Part shown: positions 7,957-12,775 of the stretch, piece by piece | Layout of the letters: every line of letters starts with the position of its first letter | How positions within the stretch are numbered: the stretch's first letter is position 1 | NCBI GenBank assembly: GCA_018659505.1 | Contig: JABJMI010000216.1 | Span: forward strand, 1-12,775 | Direction: 5' to 3' | Length of the DNA: 12,775 nt | Source of the DNA: Planctomicrobium sp. | GTDB lineage: Bacteria; Planctomycetota; Planctomycetia; Planctomycetales; Planctomycetaceae | Notes under the pieces: generated by a model | What the model was told of the DNA's origin: nothing | The model's database searches: none | What the model saw: only the letters and a program-made list of their open reading frames with translations | Position numbers and translations under genes: made by a program

Positions 7957-7959
7957 TTA
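7957..7959 (-). other. In-frame TAA stop splitting the GT-C glycosyltransferase gene
   Basis: On the minus strand the codons run GGT TAC TCT TAC CAC CAA TAA CCT TTT CGA, with both sides in one frame (G-Y-S-Y-H-Q-stop-P-F-R). A single C-to-T change in a CAA glutamine codon would explain the TAA. The K-G-(Y/F/W)-S-Y-H motif just before it normally sits in the middle of this protein class, with more helices after it. Confidence 0.8.
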
Positions 7960-8919
7960 TTGGTGGTAAGAGTAACCTTTGTTTTGAACAAAGTACGAGA
8001 CGAGGAATCCAAGCGCGACTGCAAACATCACTTTCACTAATGTTACATTTGATTTCTGACCGAATAACATCGTGAGACAAATGAACGTAATTGAGAGTTC
8101 CTCAGCTGAATACATCATTAGGGTCCAGGACGATGTTTCAAACCCCCAATAGATTTGCTTAATCATTGGAACTGCCTCAAAGAGGTACTCTTGTACGAAC
8201 ATGAACAGAAATCCGACATATGCGAACATGAAAAAGACAACCGCATACGTCTCTGGACGAAAATGTCTTTTCCAATCCCAACGCTTAAACGTCACAAGTT
8301 CAACCAGGACCGGTACAAGAAGAAAGTAAGGCTTGAGACTCAAGCCCATGCCCGCCATGAGGCCTGCTGTAATCGACTCCAGAAGCGAATATTTCGTTCC
8401 ATCTCGTTTCGCAGCAGCCAAACAGAAATAGGGCAAACAGAACATCAAAGCCAAACTGTCACGCTGCCCAAAGTCTTTATAGGTATCAAGAAAGAACACG
8501 AAAAATGTACTCACCATGAACGTGTTTGCGAGTTTGTTAAAAGTCGACTTCTGGATGATTGCCCGACTCCACAATGCCGATGCGATAACTGTCACTGAGA
8601 CGACAATGCGGAATGCTGTATCCAAGCGCAGATCAAACACGCTAGAAATTGATACTACGGGGTAAGAGAGATACCAAATCAAGGGTGGGTTGGCTGCAAT
8701 CACATCCTGTCCGAAAATCGCTCCCGACATCATCCAGCGTGTCGAGTACAGTACCCATGCGATATCATGATTCAGATATGTTGAAAATTGAATCAGAAGA
8801 CCAATTACCGTAATCGTCAAACAGGAGACGACAACCAATGGCTTATTCCTACTCATAGCATGACCACTACCACTGATGGAATCAGTTGGTATTCGACTTT
8901 GTTGGACTGCAGTATGCAT
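7957..8919 (-). CDS. GT-C superfamily (ArnT/PMT-like) membrane glycosyltransferase, N-terminal part; probable pseudogene
   Basis: From ATG 8919 this gives 320 residues with about eight hydrophobic segments. The first external loop has the GT-C hallmark: STYLNHDIAWVLYSTRWMMS with an acidic residue in the proposed catalytic place, followed by GQDVIAANPPLIWYL, like the D...NPPL motif of PMT/ArnT relatives. KDFGQRDSLAL and SLKPYFLL follow. These enzymes transfer a sugar from a polyprenyl-phosphate donor on the outer face of the inner membrane. The frame ends at NKGYSYHQ with a TAA, well short of the usual 500-550 residues; the missing helices and soluble domain are encoded in the same frame downstream (to 7318). 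The start was chosen because GGAG lies 7 bases before ATG 8919. A TTG at 8973 would add 18 non-hydrophobic residues, and ATG 8856 is a possible internal alternative. First gene of the operon. Confidence 0.7.
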   Translation of the reverse strand: MHTAVQQSRIPTDSISGSGHAMSRNKPLVVVSCLTITVIGLLIQFSTYLNHDIAWVLYSTRWMMSGAIFGQDVIAANPPLIWYLSYPVVSISSVFDLRLDTAFRIVVSVTVIASALWSRAIIQKSTFNKLANTFMVSTFFVFFLDTYKDFGQRDSLALMFCLPYFCLAAAKRDGTKYSLLESITAGLMAGMGLSLKPYFLLVPVLVELVTFKRWDWKRHFRPETYAVVFFMFAYVGFLFMFVQEYLFEAVPMIKQIYWGFETSSWTLMMYSAEELSITFICLTMLFGQKSNVTLVKVMFAVALGFLVSYFVQNKGYSYHQ

Positions 8920-8926
8920 AAGGAAT

Positions 8927-8930
8927 CTCC
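8927..8930 (-). promoter_or_regulatory. Ribosome binding site GGAG for the GT-C gene
   Basis: On the minus strand GGAG is followed by ATTCCTT (7 bases) and then ATG at 8919. It is the clearest Shine-Dalgarno in the window and decides the start over TTG 8973 and ATG 8856. Confidence 0.6.
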
Positions 8931-9152
8931 AGGCTCTCACATCTGAGTATTCCTCGCATGTTGCAAAGTGCAAACAAAATCATGCAACTTCTCTAATTAG
9001 AAAAGTCTGTAGGGTTAGAACTTGTCACTGAGAATCATCGCTTGCATTATTCCGAATCTGATGATTGAGTAGGGAATTCAGATTGAAAAGATGATTTGTT
9101 ATTTAACCGGTCCAGTAAGCCCCTCAAGGCAAGTGTCGCGCGGGCACATCTT

Positions 9153-9923
9153 TTATAACCAGGCATGCGAGCCGAACCGTCTGACGATTTGGCCTCGTGG
9201 ATCGCAAATGAAGTAATCTCCGTTGACACCCCCTCCAAGTTGATCACCTCGAAAAACGCAGCCAACTGCTACTGATTTAAACTTATTGTAAGTGTGGTCT
9301 TCACCGCGATTCACAAATTGAATGGGTTGTCAAAAATTCGGGGGCGTAGTCTTCTCCAACGATGGCTTTTCCCGACGCCCATGATCGCGTTTGGCAATTT
9401 GAGTCCATCATAATCAAAACGCGAATTGGTTTCTCGTCCGCGACCTGCACTCGACTGCTCTCCACTTATCTCGGCTTTGACCATGAAAGTTTAACCCACA
9501 GATTTCAAATTCTTGATTTCTGATGAAGATGAATAGGTGTCGGTCCAGCTCACGCTGTAAACGACATCATCTCTTGACCGTATTTCCTGGAGCCCTGTCA
9601 TAACCAGCGGTTATCATTGATCGCAAGATGCACTTTCAAGCATGTCAAATTGTTGATTTCTTGGCTCGACAACGGTCAGTATTAGCAGATACGCTATCTC
9701 TCCCACCGACATTCTCCTACCACGATTCACTTGCCCACTGATTTGATGCATCTTGAGTCCATTCAATGAAATATTGGCTGAAGTGATCGCTGTAGGGAAG
9801 TAATACAAAACCGATTTCCAACCTCTTCTGTTTGACAGGTGTCGCCGGAATAATCAGCCAACGAATATTGACATGATGTTGAATTGCCCGATCCAGTAAC
9901 AACACAATTCCAACAGTACACAT
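9153..9923 (-). pseudogene. Possible decayed protein gene in the 1-kb gap (fragments in shifting frames)
   Basis: No intact gene can be found between 8920 and 9973. On the minus strand, protein-like stretches follow one another in different frames: from 9923, MCTVGIVLLLDRAIQHH and RLEIGFVLLPYSDHF to a stop at 9717; from about 9808 to 9370, a second frame with only three stops (SVGEIAYLLILTVVEP, then after two stops RSRDDVVYSVSWTDTY, then after a further stop FDYDGLKLPNAIMGVG); from 9372, GKAIVGEDYAPEFLTTHS; and from 9308, VNGDYFICDPRGQIVRRF ending at 9153. The order and the frame hops suggest one gene of about 250 codons broken by frameshifts and nonsense changes. I do not recognise the family. 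These may instead be chance open stretches. Bases 8931-9152 and 9924-9973 show nothing I can support. Confidence 0.3.
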
Positions 9924-9973
9924 TCGCAGTTTGCGATCTCTTATCTTCTCCTTACTACAAGTTCAATTTTTTA

Positions 9974-12775
9974 ATGAATAAATTAGCAACTCTGATTGCA
10001 GTGTGTTTCTTCCCGTTCACTCTCGCAGGTGAAGAGGCTGTCAGTACAAAAGCACCGCCGCTGTCGCCTGAAGAATCAATTAAGACGATGAAAGTGGCTC
10101 CTGGTTACTCAGTGACACCTGTGCTGACTGAACCACACATTCACGAGCCATCCGCCATCGCCTGGGATGGAAATGGGCGACTGTACGTCGTCGAGATGCG
10201 AACGTACATGCAGGACATTGATGGCAATGATCAGTTAACTCCCACCAGTCGAGTCTCGCGACACGAAGATAAAGATGGGGATGGGGTCTACGAAACTCAC
10301 ACAGTGTTTGCAGATAACCTCTTGTTGCCACGCATGGTATTGCCGCTGATTGATCGGGTCATCATTCGCGAAACAAACACGCTTGATTTGAAAAGCTATC
10401 AAGACACTGATGGTGATGGAGTCGCAGATAAAATTGAGATGTGGCACGAGGGTGGACCGCGCGGTGGGAATTTGGAACACCAGCCCAGTGGGTTGATCTG
10501 GAATATCGACAACTGGCTGTACACCACTTACTCACGGCATCGTTATCGGTTCACGAACGGCAAGGTCATCCAGGAACCATTACCACATAGTAGTGGGCAA
10601 TGGGGACTTACCCATGATAATGTAGGACGTGTTTTCTACTCCACCGCTGGTGGCGAAAACCCAGCGATGGACTTCCAAAGACCAATCATCTACGGACAAT
10701 TTAGTTTGCCAGGTGAACAGGCACAGAATTTCCGAGAGTGCTTTCCGATTGATTCTGTCCCCGATGTTCAGGGCGGAAGGAGTCGCGTTCGAGACGATAA
10801 CACGCTCAATCGTTTTACCGGTTGCTGTGGTCAATCGATCTATCGTGGCAATTCACTACCTGAAGATTTTCATGGTGACCTGATCATTCCAGAACCGGTC
10901 GGTCGCCTTGTTCGTCGGGCGAAGGTGACGAACAACGAGGGTCGCATCATCGTTTCCAACGCATACGAACAATCAGAGTTTATCGCTTCGACAGATCCCA
11001 ACTTTCGTCCCGTTAACAGTGCTACAGGTCCGGATGGCTGCCTGTATCTCGTAGATATGTACCGGGGCATCATTCAAGAAGGGAACTGGGTCCGCGAGGG
11101 ATCCTATTTGCGTGGCATTGTTCAGGACTATGAATTAGAAAAAAATATCGGTCGCGGACGAATTTTTCGCATCGATCATGAATCAACTCAGCGTGGGGCT
11201 CAGCCAAGAATGCTGGAGGAAACACCTGCGCAACTTGTTGCACATCTCTCTCATCCGAATGGCTGGTGGCGGAGCGAAGCCCAGAAGTTGATTATACTAC
11301 ATGGTGATAAAAGTGTTGTTCCGGCACTCAAGCGTCTTGCTCAATCCGGAGATAATCCGCTCGGACGCTTGCACGCGCTCTGGACACTGGAAGGACTTGA
11401 TTCTGTTGACAAAGAACTGCTAAAGAGCTGTTTTTCTGATCCTGATGAACGTATTCGAGCAGCTGTGATTCGGCTCACAGAACCCAACCTAAAGGATGAC
11501 CGCTCATTTGATGCACTACTCAAGCGTTCGATAGCAGATGAGAGCACTGAAGTTGCAATTCAGACATTGTTGTCAATCTTTCGAGTTCGTCATCCCGACG
11601 AACAAGCCATAACCAAGCAAATACTTTCGAGACATCCTGACAACCTCGCAATTACTGAAATTTCGAACCAGATCGAGTCTCGCATGGCGGCAATGATCGC
11701 TGAGGCAAAACGACTGGAGGAAATTCGCCGACGCGACAAACTCCTGGCTGAATCCGTTGTCCGAGGTAAGATGATCTATACGACGTTGTGTATCACCTGT
11801 CACGGTGCAAATGGAAAAGGAGTCAGTTCCCCCGACATTGAAGGAATGTTTGTCGCTCCTTCCCTCGACGGATCGGAACGAGTGACCGGACATAAGGAAC
11901 GCCTCGCCCGTATCCTGATCAACGGCTTGATGGGACCAGTTAATGGTAAGACGTACACGGCTGGACTCATGTTACCGATGGGAGCCAATACAGATCAGTG
12001 GATTAGCGATGCCGCCAATTACATTCGCAATGATTGGGGAAACAAGGGAGCACTCATTGAAGCCGAGGACATCGCTCGAATCCGTGAAGAATCAACGGAT
12101 CGAGACAGTCTTTGGACTTTAAATGAACTCAAATACTTCGATCCTCCTCCGCTGGACTCTCGTGAGCAATGGAAACTGAACGCGTCTCATGGAAATGATA
12201 AAATTGGAGCTGCGATCGATGGAAATCCAAACAGCCGCTGGGATACTGGAACAACTCAGAAACCGGGAATGTGGTTTGGAATTGAACTCCCGGAAGCGGT
12301 TAAACTGCTCTCTCTGACATTGGACAGCAAAGGCTCGGGGCATGACTACCCACGTGCCTACGAAGTGATGGTTTCTGAAGACGGCACCACTTGGAGCGAC
12401 CTCGTGGCGAAGGGAATCGGTGACGATTCCGTCACGGACATCGAAGTCGACTGCCCCGAGCCGGTGAAACACATTCGCATTCACCAAACAGGGAACTCAA
12501 AGGATAAGTATTGGTCGATCCACGAGCTGTCGATCAAAGGACTCTCTTTACGTGATCCGTTGCCGGTGGCTCTGAATCAAGAATTATCAGCTTTAAATCC
12601 CAACGAGATAGCCAGCGAAGCTCGAAGGACTGGCGATCCCGTTCGTGGAGCAAAACTTTTTTACAATCAAGCATTGTCTTGTGCAAAATGTCATGACCCG
12701 AACCGGGGTGACCGACTAGGTCCAGATCTGTCTTCCAAACGTGACGGAGTCAACGATACATTTCTCGTGGAATCG
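9974..12775 (+). CDS. PVC-type membrane-bound dehydrogenase-like protein with two cytochrome c sites and a discoidin domain (3' partial)
   Basis: The frame is open for 934 codons from ATG 9974 to the window end with no stop. Residues 1-19 (MNKLATLIAVCFFPFTLAG) form a signal peptide. About 40-390 is a six-bladed sugar/PQQ-dehydrogenase-like propeller of the planctomycete Piru_Ver type (SAIAWDGNGRLYVVEMRTYM; GPDGCLYLVDMYRG) with two calcium-type loops, DKDGDG (about 99-104) and DTDGDG (about 144-149). About 420-560 contains HEAT-like helical repeats. A first c-type haem site CITCH is at 606-610, with LMLPMG downstream giving a likely Met ligand. About 735-856 is an F5/8 type C (discoidin) domain (IDGNPNSRWDTGT; YWSIHELSIKG). 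A second haem site CAKCH is at 903-907, near the cut end. It is probably periplasmic, oxidising a sugar or alcohol and passing electrons to its haems. The substrate is unknown, and no ribosome binding site is seen. Confidence 0.9.
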   Translation, partial: MNKLATLIAVCFFPFTLAGEEAVSTKAPPLSPEESIKTMKVAPGYSVTPVLTEPHIHEPSAIAWDGNGRLYVVEMRTYMQDIDGNDQLTPTSRVSRHEDKDGDGVYETHTVFADNLLLPRMVLPLIDRVIIRETNTLDLKSYQDTDGDGVADKIEMWHEGGPRGGNLEHQPSGLIWNIDNWLYTTYSRHRYRFTNGKVIQEPLPHSSGQWGLTHDNVGRVFYSTAGGENPAMDFQRPIIYGQFSLPGEQAQNFRECFPIDSVPDVQGGRSRVRDDNTLNRFTGCCGQSIYRGNSLPEDFHGDLIIPEPVGRLVRRAKVTNNEGRIIVSNAYEQSEFIASTDPNFRPVNSATGPDGCLYLVDMYRGIIQEGNWVREGSYLRGIVQDYELEKNIGRGRIFRIDHESTQRGAQPRMLEETPAQLVAHLSHPNGWWRSEAQKLIILHGDKSVVPALKRLAQSGDNPLGRLHALWTLEGLDSVDKELLKSCFSDPDERIRAAVIRLTEPNLKDDRSFDALLKRSIADESTEVAIQTLLSIFRVRHPDEQAITKQILSRHPDNLAITEISNQIESRMAAMIAEAKRLEEIRRRDKLLAESVVRGKMIYTTLCITCHGANGKGVSSPDIEGMFVAPSLDGSERVTGHKERLARILINGLMGPVNGKTYTAGLMLPMGANTDQWISDAANYIRNDWGNKGALIEAEDIARIREESTDRDSLWTLNELKYFDPPPLDSREQWKLNASHGNDKIGAAIDGNPNSRWDTGTTQKPGMWFGIELPEAVKLLSLTLDSKGSGHDYPRAYEVMVSEDGTTWSDLVAKGIGDDSVTDIEVDCPEPVKHIRIHQTGNSKDKYWSIHELSIKGLSLRDPLPVALNQELSALNPNEIASEARRTGDPVRGAKLFYNQALSCAKCHDPNRGDRLGPDLSSKRDGVNDTFLVES

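Noticed and set aside
8155..8598. Open frame of 147 codons on the plus strand.
   Set aside because: It is antisense to the GT-C gene, rich in His, Lys and Cys without pattern, and has no motif.
9868..9873. TTGACA matching a sigma-70 -35 box upstream of the dehydrogenase gene.
   Set aside because: At 17 bases downstream the sequence is ATCCAG, with no -10-like hexamer at a suitable distance.

Overview
The window looks like a chromosomal piece of a Planctomycetota (PVC group) bacterium. The best evidence is the pair of genes at the edges: a PQQ-type beta-propeller protein with a central methyltransferase-like fold and a C-terminal malectin-like domain, and a large exported dehydrogenase-like protein with HEAT-like, cytochrome c and discoidin (F5/8 C) modules. 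Both architectures are typical of planctomycetes. Base composition looks moderate (about half GC by eye), strong Shine-Dalgarno sites are rare, and no tRNA, rRNA, CRISPR array or insertion sequence is visible.

Layout. (1) 2-2434 (+): C-terminal part of a PQQ-propeller protein whose 5' end lies outside the window. (2) 2594-3643 (+): a nucleoside monophosphate kinase that matches the eukaryotic UMP-CMP kinase type rather than the bacterial Adk, Cmk or PyrH types, fused behind an unfamiliar Trp/Gly-rich N-terminal domain of about 130 residues. This is the most unusual gene here and a candidate for transfer from a eukaryote. (3) 3871-5641 (+): a sulfotransferase followed, with an 8-base overlap, by a polytopic membrane protein of the lysylphosphatidylglycerol-synthase transmembrane/flippase-like family. 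(4) 8919-5610 (-): a tightly packed operon read toward the previous pair. It encodes a GT-C (ArnT/PMT-like) membrane glycosyltransferase cut into two pieces by one in-frame TAA, a GT2 polyprenyl-phosphate-type glycosyltransferase, and a class I methyltransferase. The last gene overlaps the plus-strand membrane protein tail to tail by 32 bases. (5) About 8920-9973: a 1-kb stretch with no intact gene, in which the minus strand carries protein-like fragments in shifting frames, possibly a decayed gene. (6) 9974-12775 (+): the exported PVC-type dehydrogenase/cytochrome c protein, cut off by the window end.

How the genes fit together. The central block (sulfotransferase, flippase-like protein, GT-C, GT2, methyltransferase) reads as a small module for making or decorating a lipid-linked or cell-surface glycan. 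The GT2 would charge a polyprenyl phosphate with a sugar, the GT-C would use that donor on the outer face of the membrane, and the sulfotransferase and methyltransferase would modify the product. This assignment is inferred from families and gene order; substrates cannot be read from sequence. If the premature stop in the GT-C gene is real, the last transfer step may be lost. The flanking PQQ and cytochrome proteins are probably periplasmic oxidoreductase or binding proteins with no evident link to the glycan block.
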